Positions 9,401 to 17,209 of a stretch of DNA of 64,000 nt are shown here, piece after piece; the stretch's first letter is position 1; every line of letters begins with the position of its first letter. The stretch covers positions 1 to 64,000 of IMG/VR virus record IMGVR_UViG_3300005099_000100; one strand, given 5' to 3'. The notes under the pieces are model-generated. The model was given only the letters and a program-made list of their open reading frames with translations, was not told the origin of the DNA and did no database searches. Origin of the DNA: a virus. The position numbers and the translations under genes were made by a program.

Positions 9401-11296
9401 CTACATGCGCTAAAATATAAAGTGACTAAATTATATGATTTAGTATTAGATACCCCACATTCTTTTGTAGGACCCGGAGTTACCTATCATAATTGTATTT
9501 TACAGGCAAAAGAAAATAAAGACACTTTAATTTATTTTGAGGATAGTAAAACGAATAGATCCGATCATTTTAGCAGGTTAGTTTCTGAATTAAATAGTCT
9601 TCATTCGTCAGGTATTATACTCGATGGTGAGCTTATGGAAAAAGGAGAAGATGGTAAATGGAAATCACGTCACGATTTGATGAAATGGTCTCAGTCAAAA
9701 CACCCTGGATCTGATGAAAACGTTAGAGTATTCGTTTTTGATATTTTGTATTATAATGGTAAGGATTTACATAATCTTCCTTTTAGTGAGAGACGTAAGG
9801 TACTACTTGAAGTGTCTAAGAAATTTAAGAAGCATTTTATATTAGCTCCTGGATTTGATATTACTTCTAAACAACAACTTATAAGTAAGTTCAATAGCCT
9901 TAAAAATAAACCAGGCGCATATCATCTTTATGGTAAAAATGGAATAGATGGTTTGATGGGTAAATCTTATTCAGGAAACTATCCTCTTACAGGTAAAACT
10001 AATTCATGGATAAAACTTAAATATTCATATGAAGTAGATACAATTATATTAGAGAAATTTTCTGCAGGTCAAGGAGCTTATAACTATAAAGTAGGTTATA
10101 GCATTCCGCAGGATAAAGTAGACAAGTTTACTCCTGTTATAGAACTAAATGGTAAATATTATGGAGTGTTAGGAAAAACTTTTAACACGAAAATTAATGG
10201 TTCTGTAGGACAGATCCTAAACATCGCAGCTACTGAATATAAAAAGGAAGTAGTAGGCGATAAAACTAAATATACTTTGTTTCAGGCGAGAGTGATTACA
10301 CTAAAACCTGATAAAAAAGAACCAGATAGTTACTTAGTAATTGACAGAATGAGTGTTTCTAAAGCCTCGTCTTTTTATGAGTTTTTTATTATTAAGGAAA
10401 CCCCTAAGACTGGTCAGTGGACTATTGAAGAGGGCATGACCGGAAGATACGCGATACAATGTCACTCTCGAGGTATTCGTCCCGAACTAGTTGATTATCT
10501 ACAGACTACTGATCTGAAAGCTTATGGACTGAATCCTGCTTATTTTGTACCTACAGATAAAGAATTGTCTGTATTAGAAAGTATAGTTCCAGGCGATTGG
10601 AAGAGAGCTATCGCTAAAGCTGCTGCAAAAAATGAGTCAAGTAAAGAACTTACCAAACTAATTTCTACATTACTTAGAAGTGATAAGTTTAAACAACTTT
10701 CCCCTAAAATGAAAAGTGTTGTGGCAAGATTGGACCCAGTTTCAATACATCAGGATCTTAGATTAGTACCTTCAGGAAAGGATTATTTTGAAGGAGGTCA
10801 CTGGACTACTCCAGGTAACCAGTTCAAAGAGAATAAGTTACTAAAAATTGAAGATCACATTTATTTACAATTTATGTTAAAACAGCCTCATGTAGGAGAA
10901 TCTGCATCTACTAAAGAACCAGTTGTAAGAGGACCCGCAAGCTGGTTAAGTGTAGGCGCAGGAAAACCTCTTATAGTACCTCCTAATTCCATAGGAAGCA
11001 CCTCTAAAGAGTACGCATGTTTTTGGAGACATGATATAGGTTCTTGGTACGCAGGTAGACAAACTTCACCTCATGGTAAACATTTTAAGTTGTTTAAGTT
11101 TAAAGGAGGTAAACTTAACGGATGGATCATTTTTATGTGGGCTCCTGTTGGAGGTAAAAGAATATGGTTATGTTATAAGCCTAGGCATCAAGATAAGTAC
11201 GAAAGAGAACGTGAAAGAAATAAACAATTTGACACAGATGTTGAACGTCTTTACGGGGTGTTCTATAAATTTCTAATAAATAGTAATATTTATTGA
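6413..11296 (+). CDS. Giant ATP-dependent DNA ligase: MBL-fold + nucleotidyltransferase + Zn ribbon + ligase + LigD-PE-like, with intein
   Basis: 1627 residues. N-terminus: metallo-beta-lactamase fold with THGHQD (H63, H65, D67). About 290-390: a nucleotidyltransferase-like stretch with VGSS followed by NDLDVI. About 577-605: a zinc ribbon (CxCxxC ... CPRC). Then the ATP-dependent ligase with motif I KIDGWR, K665 being the expected adenylated lysine. An intein (671-1027) interrupts directly after motif I. The ligase resumes at C1028 (LDGELM, later WIKLKY). From about 1440, HQDLRL (H1446) and GKHFKLFKFKGG resemble the 3'-phosphoesterase domain of LigD. Role: sealing and end-processing of DNA breaks. 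Its place between fibre genes and the prohead protease is odd and hints at packaging-linked repair. The ligase and MBL calls are strong, the PE and NTase calls tentative. Confidence 0.8.
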   Translation: MIIKVLGTGAETTKQPKPYLGKYKPSCLITTAKGTILIDVGKDIFDKLSKEEILNIDSVLLTHGHQDAIGGIALLNKFLDEHDKFVEVYANDQTISIIKHKWKKNHLSNYNFNVLSSRKKYNINGITVKPIKVFHDKHYPTFAYNFENVFFYSSDMGPIFDEYEIKYMSNQILAIFDGAYWDNQIALNNHIAVLEYLSYILSLNNKYTYFIGMGNQWPSFDKANAILKQKLKEYKEKNPECKVVECRALREGEKFRIDLNKILPVDERLILKPALTDIVKNPSIIRNIDNKELAMVHLRCHQLWGIKKSKLVLKAHVIIVKEFFRRKMNHHIVNDLDRKTYRILGREIKAFEIWNELKDEIVIKSNIVKFVGSSLKDSNPNDLDVIAPHALEKILHQFIEKYNPHFIGDIVSHGDVVNVYDLILKKKKNLIILNRLLPDYTKQYNLSKIISKLDLSHEMYIVEPVINGKAEIVVDKESRIIYEHIITDNKEIITDLLAIGRDNLFNEILANRIFFLHKKWLDKSEPKYLPLRWFVNKKSLLSFLKSLRHKYSKVMIRPANSKYYDGKFVISFKSFVCECLDCGFIMESSKHCREIKCPRCGGEMRRASRPGIGKSATLAPFSKFPPLKATGSAYHELEYFNPEDAWNFFGKYEVSQHGKVRFEYKIDGWRCLHGEDEIITIDKLTKVQHIKEGDLVLTGDGTYQPVKKVLSRYFDKDRDEIYEIKVFGGISFKVTQDHLLLTNRGWIRADQLKSNDYIFVPYPKIEVPIPEFLKDKELKLTWRDVGYTKKIKLTPEFWRFVGHWVGDGMGNYVTGNKHYTHSVALAKGNKDQDLIREYTRIIKEVIKAKPHISKWSSITSVYCLDEPLLKWLTQHFKTKYNSIQKSKSYYHKTIPLWLVHLDNESFEAFLTGYAEADGTKRQLPISTESRAIASRLYQLLLARKTPASCKKWKVQRDGKRFIYYRISLITRHIKKSDKGVYYQVKSVRKLQYSDQSLHALKYKVTKLYDLVLDTPHSFVGPGVTYHNCILQAKENKDTLIYFEDSKTNRSDHFSRLVSELNSLHSSGIILDGELMEKGEDGKWKSRHDLMKWSQSKHPGSDENVRVFVFDILYYNGKDLHNLPFSERRKVLLEVSKKFKKHFILAPGFDITSKQQLISKFNSLKNKPGAYHLYGKNGIDGLMGKSYSGNYPLTGKTNSWIKLKYSYEVDTIILEKFSAGQGAYNYKVGYSIPQDKVDKFTPVIELNGKYYGVLGKTFNTKINGSVGQILNIAATEYKKEVVGDKTKYTLFQARVITLKPDKKEPDSYLVIDRMSVSKASSFYEFFIIKETPKTGQWTIEEGMTGRYAIQCHSRGIRPELVDYLQTTDLKAYGLNPAYFVPTDKELSVLESIVPGDWKRAIAKAAAKNESSKELTKLISTLLRSDKFKQLSPKMKSVVARLDPVSIHQDLRLVPSGKDYFEGGHWTTPGNQFKENKLLKIEDHIYLQFMLKQPHVGESASTKEPVVRGPASWLSVGAGKPLIVPPNSIGSTSKEYACFWRHDIGSWYAGRQTSPHGKHFKLFKFKGGKLNGWIIFMWAPVGGKRIWLCYKPRHQDKYERERERNKQFDTDVERLYGVFYKFLINSNIY
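8423..9493 (+). other. Intein with LAGLIDADG endonuclease inside the DNA ligase
   Basis: Residues 671-1027 of the ligase precursor (357 aa). Begins with Cys (CLHGEDEI, block A), ends with HN (VTYHN) followed by extein Cys+1. Two LAGLIDADG-type motifs are visible: FVGHWVGDG (about 800-808) and FLTGYAEADG (909-918). VTQDHLLLT is the block B region. Splicing would join KIDGWR to CILQAK, restoring the ligase active site. Confidence 0.9.
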
Positions 11297-11306
11297 CACA
11301 AATAGA

Positions 11307-11319
11307 TTTTTCAATTTAA
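11307..11319 (+). promoter_or_regulatory. Degenerate copy of the GTTTTCAATATAA motif
   Basis: TTTTTCAATTTAA differs from the conserved motif at two positions and lies in the 34-base gap before the protease gene, directly followed by its SD (AAAGGAGG). TTGACA occurs nearby at 11293-11298. Possible weak promoter for the capsid genes. Confidence 0.3.
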
Positions 11320-11330
11320 AGGAGGTTTAT

Positions 11331-12419
11331 ATGGATGATATGATTAAAACTAAAAAATCATTTCGTTTTAGTGTAGACATTGTTAAGAAAGAAGGTGATA
11401 TTGATAAGGATTTTTATGTTGAAGGATATGCCTCGACCTATGATCTTGATAGACAAGGTGAGATAATTACCCGTGAAGCATTAGAGAAGAGTGCTAAAGA
11501 GTTGGTAGAGATTAATAATACTGTATTTTACGGTCATTTATATGATTTAAATAACGCAGTGGGTAAGATAGTTGAAGCTCAGGCAGATGAAAATGGTTTA
11601 AGAGTTAAGATATTTGTGTCCTCATGGGCTAAAGAGCTGCGAGTTAAAATTAATGAAGGTATTATAAGTAAATTTTCTATTGGAGGTGCTGTTAGAAACG
11701 ATAGAAAAGTACCTAAAACTCAAGCTAAAGAAGAAGGTTTAATAAAGGATGACGTACCATTTGATTATATTACTGTGATAGATGATTTGGAATTATACGA
11801 AGTAAGTTTTGTAGGAGTTCCCGCTAACCCTAACGCCCAAGTAGTAGGAACCTTTACAAAAGCACTTCATGAGATATATAAGTCACAGGAAGGAGGTGAA
11901 TCCATGAAAGAAAAAGAGAAAGAGCTCAAAAAAGAAGAGGCTCTTGAGGAAAAGAACGAGGTTATTGAGACAAAAACTGAGGAAACCGAAGAGAAAAAAG
12001 AAGAAGTAAAAGAGGAAACTAAAGAAGAACAAACCGAAGAGAAAAAGGAAACTGAAACTTCTACAGAAGTTAGTGAAGACGAAATCAAAGATTTACTTGA
12101 GAAAGAAACTGAAGAGACTGAGGAAACTGAAGAAAAAGCTAAGAAACCTTACTATTACTACTATGGTAAGGGAATCAAAGAGATGCTTGATAAATTAGGT
12201 AAAGAAATCGCTGATATTGCTAAGGATATTAAGGAAATTAAGGAAACGCTGAAAGAAAAAGTTAAAACAGTTGAAGTAGTTGATGAGAAAAAGACTGTGA
12301 TTAAAGAAGCTAAAGAGGATAAAAAAGAAGACAAGCAACCTGAAGTTCAGCTAGACGAAGAAGAAGTTTTAGATCAGTTATTTGGAAAAGTTATTACAAA
12401 ATCTTTAAAGAGAAGTTAA
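11331..12419 (+). CDS. HK97/XkdF-type prohead protease fused to scaffold
   Basis: 362 residues. About 10-190 is the S78-like prohead protease: VEGYASTYDLDRQGE, GHLYD with a candidate catalytic His, KFSIGG with a candidate Ser, and YEVSFVGVPANPNA. About 190-362 is an extreme Glu/Lys-rich, coiled-coil region with a YYYYYG break, typical of a scaffold or delta domain removed during maturation. It directly precedes the major capsid gene. SD AAAGGAGGTTTAT before ATG. An internal start at codon 192 would yield scaffold alone. Confidence 0.85.
   Translation: MDDMIKTKKSFRFSVDIVKKEGDIDKDFYVEGYASTYDLDRQGEIITREALEKSAKELVEINNTVFYGHLYDLNNAVGKIVEAQADENGLRVKIFVSSWAKELRVKINEGIISKFSIGGAVRNDRKVPKTQAKEEGLIKDDVPFDYITVIDDLELYEVSFVGVPANPNAQVVGTFTKALHEIYKSQEGGESMKEKEKELKKEEALEEKNEVIETKTEETEEKKEEVKEETKEEQTEEKKETETSTEVSEDEIKDLLEKETEETEETEEKAKKPYYYYYGKGIKEMLDKLGKEIADIAKDIKEIKETLKEKVKTVEVVDEKKTVIKEAKEDKKEDKQPEVQLDEEEVLDQLFGKVITKSLKRS
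11904..12419 (+). CDS. Nested in-frame scaffold protein (internal start)
   Basis: Inside the protease gene an almost ideal SD, AGGAAGGAGGTGAATCC, stands directly before an in-frame ATG (codon 192). Translation from it gives 171 residues, the Glu/Lys-rich coiled-coil scaffold region only. Nested scaffold genes are known (lambda Nu3 inside C). The site lies at the domain border between protease and scaffold, as expected if it is used. No experimental support is available. Confidence 0.7.
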   Translation: MKEKEKELKKEEALEEKNEVIETKTEETEEKKEEVKEETKEEQTEEKKETETSTEVSEDEIKDLLEKETEETEETEEKAKKPYYYYYGKGIKEMLDKLGKEIADIAKDIKEIKETLKEKVKTVEVVDEKKTVIKEAKEDKKEDKQPEVQLDEEEVLDQLFGKVITKSLKRS

Positions 12420-12449
12420 TTTAAGTGATATAGAAAGGAGGTGCTACTA

Positions 12450-13421
12450 ATGGATAAGAAACTTAAGGAATTGATGGATCTGATTAAAGCCGATGATTTA
12501 GGCCAGCTTCCTGATAATACAGGAGCCAATACTTTGTTAAAGCCCGTAGCTGCTAAGGTTATTGAAGAGTTAATTGAAGCTAATGTTTTAAGGAGATTCT
12601 TTCCTCGTATTACTATTCCTAAAGAGGCCAGGAATTTAACTGTTCCCGCTATAGTATACGGGGATACTAATAATGTTAGAGTAATCGACTATGGTGAGGA
12701 TGCTACTAGTGGTAATGAAACCACTTACGCTACAAAATCCATAGTGTTGATTCCTCGTCTCTTAGTAACCTACGTAGATATAATTGAGGATGATCTTGAA
12801 ACTTCTATTCCTAACTTAGCCAGATTTATCAGAAAAGCTCTGACTACTAAGTTAGCTGAAGCAGAAGAGAAAGCGATGTTCACCGGAGTTTATAACTCTT
12901 CAAGTGGTGGATATGCTAATATTTTTAATGGGATTTATACCGTAGCTAAAGGATCTACTTGTGCTACTTCGCCTATAACATACGGAGCTTCTGATGATCT
13001 TATTGAGAAGTTAGCTGATGCTAAAAAAGCTCTTGGTGTATATGGTAGGAGTGCGCGTGATCTCGTGCTTTTCTGCTCTTACACATTTGGTAATAAACTA
13101 AGAAAGAACGAGAAGATTTATAATGTGAATTTCATGCCTGGTTCTGATGTACTTAAGACAGGGACTTTACCTCCGATATTAGGAGTTAAAGTTATTGAGA
13201 CATCTATTCTTGATGATGTTGAAAATGGTGAAGCCGCTATTCTTGTTCGTAAAGACGCATTTCTTGTTGGTGAGAGAAAAGCAGTATGGGTAAAAACTGA
13301 CGAGATAGTTGAGAAATTTACTAGTCGTATAATTATGGCTGAGCAGATAGACTTCAAACCTCAGTTGATCAATACAGCTGATAAGTTTGAAGGTATTGTG
13401 CTTATCCACAAGGCTAGCTAG
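12450..13421 (+). CDS. Major capsid protein (HK97 fold)
   Basis: 323 residues. It begins with a short helical arm, then NTLLKPVAAKVIEEL and RNLTVPAIVYGD, the E-loop region with acidic turns, and DLETSIPNLARFIRKALTTKLAEAEEKAMFTG, which is the spine helix region. KALGVYGRSARDLVLFCS and PPILGVKVIETSILDD are typical of the A/P domains of HK97-type capsid proteins. The start is the ATG at 12450 after AAGGAGGTGCTACTA; a GTG nine bases upstream lies within the SD and is unlikely. A stem-loop follows the stop. Confidence 0.85.
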   Translation: MDKKLKELMDLIKADDLGQLPDNTGANTLLKPVAAKVIEELIEANVLRRFFPRITIPKEARNLTVPAIVYGDTNNVRVIDYGEDATSGNETTYATKSIVLIPRLLVTYVDIIEDDLETSIPNLARFIRKALTTKLAEAEEKAMFTGVYNSSSGGYANIFNGIYTVAKGSTCATSPITYGASDDLIEKLADAKKALGVYGRSARDLVLFCSYTFGNKLRKNEKIYNVNFMPGSDVLKTGTLPPILGVKVIETSILDDVENGEAAILVRKDAFLVGERKAVWVKTDEIVEKFTSRIIMAEQIDFKPQLINTADKFEGIVLIHKAS

Positions 13422-13434
13422 TTTTAGAATATAT

Positions 13435-13473
13435 CCCCTGTAGGTGTATCACTACATGGTATTCCTACAGGGG
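13435..13473 (+). terminator. Perfect 10-bp stem-loop after the major capsid gene
   Basis: CCCCTGTAGG (13435-13444) pairs perfectly with CCTACAGGGG (13464-13473) across a 19-base loop. There is no U-tract after it, so it may be a partial terminator or an mRNA 3'-end stabiliser that sets high capsid expression against the downstream glycan cassette. Confidence 0.6.
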
Positions 13474-13499
13474 CTTACCTAAATAGTAGAAGGAGTGTT

Positions 13500-14831
13500 A
13501 TGGTTCTCTTAAACAATAAAAATCCTCAAGATTTACAAATCATTTATAAATCCAAAAATAAAGGAGTATATAGGGGTGAAGGCTCTGCTATTTTTGAACC
13601 CGAAGGTAACCCTTTAATATTAGGTTTTTGTTTTCATCACTATAATAAAGTTTATCCTATTAAGTTAATAAAGACCGCCATTAAAAGAAATCTAGGTATT
13701 ATCTATGTATGCGATACTTTACCTAATCATTATATAGTAGACGATCATATTGTATATGTTGTAACTGGTTTTGAGTGGTTTACTCATTTATTATTTAAAG
13801 ATATTACTCAATTTAAAGGAGTATTTCATAATGGTACTGAAGATGGTAAACGCTACGCTAATATAGTTTCTTCTAGAGGTATGTTTCGTGTACCTCTAAT
13901 ACAGTCTATTGAAGATTTAAAGCAAATTAAACCTATAGATAAAGTAGTAAATAATGCAAGGCTTACAAAAGTTTTAATTGAGACGTTTGATGGTTTAGGA
14001 GATGTATTGATGTCTCTCCCTTCTGCAAAGACTCTAGCAGAACAAGGACACGAAGTTCACTATCTAGTTCATCCTCATTTTGTACCTATCTTTAAAAATC
14101 TTGACTTTGTTAAAAAAGTATATTCTAATAAGCATATCATATCAACCTCTGAATTTGGTTATTACATATCCTTAACTCATAAACTTAGTGACTATAGAGC
14201 CCCTTTTAATCAACAACACCGTATATTTTCAACCGCTTATTTTTTTGGATTAGCTCCTAAAGATTTAGTAATAAAAAAACCTATTATAGTACTCGATCAT
14301 GATGAAATGACATGGGCAGTTAACTTTTTAAGTAAATATTCAAAGCCATTACGCCAAAATGTAGGTATTTGTTGGCAAGCAAACGGGGATCACAGGAGTT
14401 ATTTACCTACTTATACTCAAAAACTATGTACTTTACTAAGTAAGCACAAATATATTCCTTATATTATAAGTGCAAATCCACGTCAGTTTGATAATGCGGT
14501 TAATTTAGGAGGTAAACTAACTCTTAGACAAATGTTTTCGCTAGTATGGTCCTTAGATTATATTATAACTGTTGATACTGGAGTATTACATGTAGCAGGT
14601 GCTTTTGATAAACCTACAATAGCACTTATGGGTCCTATTGTAGCAGATTGGAGATGTTCTACTTATAAAAATTGTTATCCTATAGAGCCCAAAGTGTCTT
14701 GTTTTCCTTGTGCTGATAGACAATGGGTTCCTAGAGAGAAGCAAAAGTGTAGACTTATTAACTCTTATTGTTTGACTACTATAACTCCTAATAAAATAGT
14801 TAGAGTATTAAATAGAATAGCAAGAAGATGA
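13500..14831 (+). CDS. GT9-family glycosyltransferase with extra N-terminal domain
   Basis: 443 residues. From about 158 it matches the GT9 (heptosyltransferase-like) family: IETFDGLGDVLMSLPSAK, the N-terminal GDxLxxLP loop, then VGICWQA, LGGKLTLRQMFSLV, and the donor-site TVDTGVLHVAGAFDKPTIALMGP. A Cys-rich end (CFPCADRQW...C) is common in this family. The first 150 residues (KGVYRGEGSAIFEPEG, GFCFHHYN) form a separate domain I do not recognise. It lies between the capsid gene and the head-tail connectors and overlaps the next gene by 4 bases. Likely adds sugar to a virion protein or host glycan. Confidence 0.8.
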   Translation: MVLLNNKNPQDLQIIYKSKNKGVYRGEGSAIFEPEGNPLILGFCFHHYNKVYPIKLIKTAIKRNLGIIYVCDTLPNHYIVDDHIVYVVTGFEWFTHLLFKDITQFKGVFHNGTEDGKRYANIVSSRGMFRVPLIQSIEDLKQIKPIDKVVNNARLTKVLIETFDGLGDVLMSLPSAKTLAEQGHEVHYLVHPHFVPIFKNLDFVKKVYSNKHIISTSEFGYYISLTHKLSDYRAPFNQQHRIFSTAYFFGLAPKDLVIKKPIIVLDHDEMTWAVNFLSKYSKPLRQNVGICWQANGDHRSYLPTYTQKLCTLLSKHKYIPYIISANPRQFDNAVNLGGKLTLRQMFSLVWSLDYIITVDTGVLHVAGAFDKPTIALMGPIVADWRCSTYKNCYPIEPKVSCFPCADRQWVPREKQKCRLINSYCLTTITPNKIVRVLNRIARR

Positions 14832-15811
14832 AAATACATAAATATTTTTTAATAACAGATACGCACTATGAGAATCCTAATCCAGGCGATATTTTAATAG
14901 GTAAAGGAATTGAGTATCTAATAACCCAAGTAGAGAGACGTTATAATAACTTTCCTATTTTTAATTATATAAATATTTTTGGATCTGATGATGCTATTTG
15001 GGGTAGGGTATATAAGGAAGCGGACTTTATTATTGTATGCGGAACTCCTCAGTTAGGACTTGATCATATACCTCAACATTTAGGACAAACTTTTTATGAC
15101 AAATTATGGCATGCTAAACGTCTTGGAATCATAGTAGCTAATTTATGGTTAGGAATATGCATGGGTTCTCCTACTTTAAATATCCCTTCTTTTGTAGAGC
15201 GACTATATTGCTCGTCAATCACTAAATTTATCACTAAAAATTTTAAGTTATATGATTTGATTATCTCACGAGATTTATTAACCTATCGAGTTTTAAGTAG
15301 ACTAAAAATTGAAAATCATTTACTTATTGATTCAGTTTTTTATTCTCCGTATTATTACAAAATAAATAACAGTAGCGAATCTATTAATATAGTAGTACCG
15401 CGACATATTCCATCTCACAACGCTCGAATAATAGATACGTTTAAGAAGTTTGATAAATTCGTTGTACTTACTCACGACATTACCGACTTCAATGCTTATA
15501 AAGAACATTTTTCGAACATAATATGTGTAAATAATCCTAAATCTCTAGTAGAAATATATTCTAAAGCTTCCACAGTAATATCTTTAAGAGTACATGGATC
15601 AGTATTAGCTACATTTTTTGGAGCTAAAGTAGCTAATATTAGTATGGATAGTAGATCTAACATTTTATCTAGTGTAGGTATTAGATCTACTAGTATTAAC
15701 AACTTAAAGACGTTAAGTTTCAATAGAATCAATATAAAACCCTACTTGGAAAATAACTTTAATAAGTTTTTATATTTATTTTATAATAAGTGTATAAAGG
15801 CACATGAATAA
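14828..15811 (+). CDS. Polysaccharide pyruvyl transferase-like protein
   Basis: 327 residues. NPGDILIGKGIEYL near the N-terminus, FIIVCGTPQLGL, LIISRDLLTYRVL, a middle Rossmann half (VVPRHIPSHNARII) and SKASTVISLRVHGSVLATFFGAKVANI near 250-275 match the CsaB/WcaK-type polysaccharide pyruvyl transferase fold, which adds pyruvate ketals to glycans. Overlaps both neighbouring GT9 genes, so it is co-translated with them. The exact acceptor cannot be inferred. Confidence 0.7.
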   Translation: MKIHKYFLITDTHYENPNPGDILIGKGIEYLITQVERRYNNFPIFNYINIFGSDDAIWGRVYKEADFIIVCGTPQLGLDHIPQHLGQTFYDKLWHAKRLGIIVANLWLGICMGSPTLNIPSFVERLYCSSITKFITKNFKLYDLIISRDLLTYRVLSRLKIENHLLIDSVFYSPYYYKINNSSESINIVVPRHIPSHNARIIDTFKKFDKFVVLTHDITDFNAYKEHFSNIICVNNPKSLVEIYSKASTVISLRVHGSVLATFFGAKVANISMDSRSNILSSVGIRSTSINNLKTLSFNRINIKPYLENNFNKFLYLFYNKCIKAHE

Positions 15812-16700
15812 GATACTCATTGAATCTTTTGATGGTTTAGGAGACATTATTATGTCATTACCAGTTGCTAGATACTACCACAACAAAGGATATGAGGTAG
15901 ACTATATAGTAAAACGTTATATCATTCCACTTTTTGATTTTGTACCTTATGTTAAAAATGTATATTACTCTAATCATTATATAGACACTAATATTTACCA
16001 GTGTAAATTTTCTATCGGAGGTAAATTAAGTCAGTACCACCTAGAAACTTGCAGACAGCATCGTACTGATGCTTCTTTCATATTGTGTGATGTTGACCCT
16101 AAAAGTATCTCTAGCAACTTAAAAGTGCCTCTAATAGTAATACCTATTTCATATAGCCAGTGGGCTTCTCAATTTATGAAAGACAATAAGATCAATATAG
16201 TACTTAGTCTTATCTCTCAGTCCAAGTATAGAACATATTTTTACTTTAATGAGTTGATTTCTTTACTTGATACTTCTTTGTTTAATATAATATTTGTTCA
16301 CTCTAGAAGGATACCTATAAATATTAGTAATGGAATTAATCTAACCGGCAAAACTAATATTACCCAATTTATAAGTGTAGTTAGTAAAGCAGATATAGTG
16401 TTAAGTGTAGATACTAGCACATGTCAGGTAGCAGGAGCTTTAGGTGTTCCTTTACTAGCTGTATTTACTACCATTCCTCCAGAATGGAGACTTAAATATT
16501 TTACTAAAGTTAAAGTAGTAACTCCTACGATAGCCTGTTCTCCCTGCTGGGACCTAACTCGGATTAATGAACGAACCCGTCGTGAGTGTGTTGAGAGTCA
16601 AGTACCTAAATGTATTCAGGAGATACCACCCAAGTTGATACATACTGAATTACTAAATTTTATTAAGGAACTAAATGTTTTCAATATAAAAGGGCTATGA
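15804..16700 (+). CDS. GT9-family glycosyltransferase
   Basis: 298 residues. IESFDGLGDIIMSLPVARY at the N-terminus is almost the same loop as in the GT9 domain encoded at 13500-14831, and LTGKTNITQFISVVSKADIVLSVDTSTCQVAGALGVPLLAVF carries the donor-binding site. It lacks the extra N-terminal domain of the first copy. The two probably arose by duplication. A Cys-rich C-terminal stretch (CSPCWDL...CVESQVPKC) is shared. Its last codons contain the third copy of the conserved 13-base motif. Confidence 0.8.
   Translation: MNKILIESFDGLGDIIMSLPVARYYHNKGYEVDYIVKRYIIPLFDFVPYVKNVYYSNHYIDTNIYQCKFSIGGKLSQYHLETCRQHRTDASFILCDVDPKSISSNLKVPLIVIPISYSQWASQFMKDNKINIVLSLISQSKYRTYFYFNELISLLDTSLFNIIFVHSRRIPINISNGINLTGKTNITQFISVVSKADIVLSVDTSTCQVAGALGVPLLAVFTTIPPEWRLKYFTKVKVVTPTIACSPCWDLTRINERTRRECVESQVPKCIQEIPPKLIHTELLNFIKELNVFNIKGL
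16677..16689 (+). promoter_or_regulatory. Copy 3 of conserved GTTTTCAATATAA motif
   Basis: Exact copy inside the last codons of the second GT9 gene (it encodes VFNI), seven bases before the ATG at 16697. Part of the 16-base AATGTTTTCAATATAA core shared with copies 2 and 4. Confidence 0.5.
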
Positions 16701-17209
16701 TTTTACTTGTTTTTTTGAATGAACACGATAAACAGTCATATTTGTTAGGAAGAGATTTACCTTCATATTTAGTAGGTGATTATGTTAAAATATATACTAG
16801 GTACAAAGTTTCTAAGTACGAGAGATGTGATACTAAAGACACTCTTAGTAAAATTAGAGAGTATGCCCAGGTATTTGATAAAATCATTATAAGTTTTGGA
16901 TTGAGATTATTTCCTCCTTCAGCTTATAAAGAGATCATTCAAGAGTATAAAAAAACTAACGAAAATCTAGTGTTTCTTAAAAAACTTAAAGGTTCAAAAA
17001 CTTGGTCGATTGTTAATAATAAGCTAAAATTTGATAACTATAGAATTGCCGATACCGGATTATTTATTTTAAAATCCCAAGATATTTTGAACAGTAAAAC
17101 TAATAATTTTAACACCTTTTTAAAAGAGCTAACTAAGTTACAAAAGTTAACATATAAGTTTGTACCGTATTGGTTATTTACGAATAAATCTAAAAGGAGT
17201 AAAAGATGA
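16697..17209 (+). CDS. Unknown protein ending the glycan cassette
   Basis: 170 residues, alpha/beta-like: ILLVFLNEHDK strand at the start, KIIISFGLRLFP in the middle and ADTGLFILKSQDIL near 120-135, weakly reminiscent of nucleotidyltransferase or glycosyltransferase A folds. The C-terminus is strongly basic. It overlaps both neighbours by four bases. I cannot assign a function; the position suggests it belongs with the glycosyltransferases. Confidence 0.5.
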   Translation: MILLVFLNEHDKQSYLLGRDLPSYLVGDYVKIYTRYKVSKYERCDTKDTLSKIREYAQVFDKIIISFGLRLFPPSAYKEIIQEYKKTNENLVFLKKLKGSKTWSIVNNKLKFDNYRIADTGLFILKSQDILNSKTNNFNTFLKELTKLQKLTYKFVPYWLFTNKSKRSKR

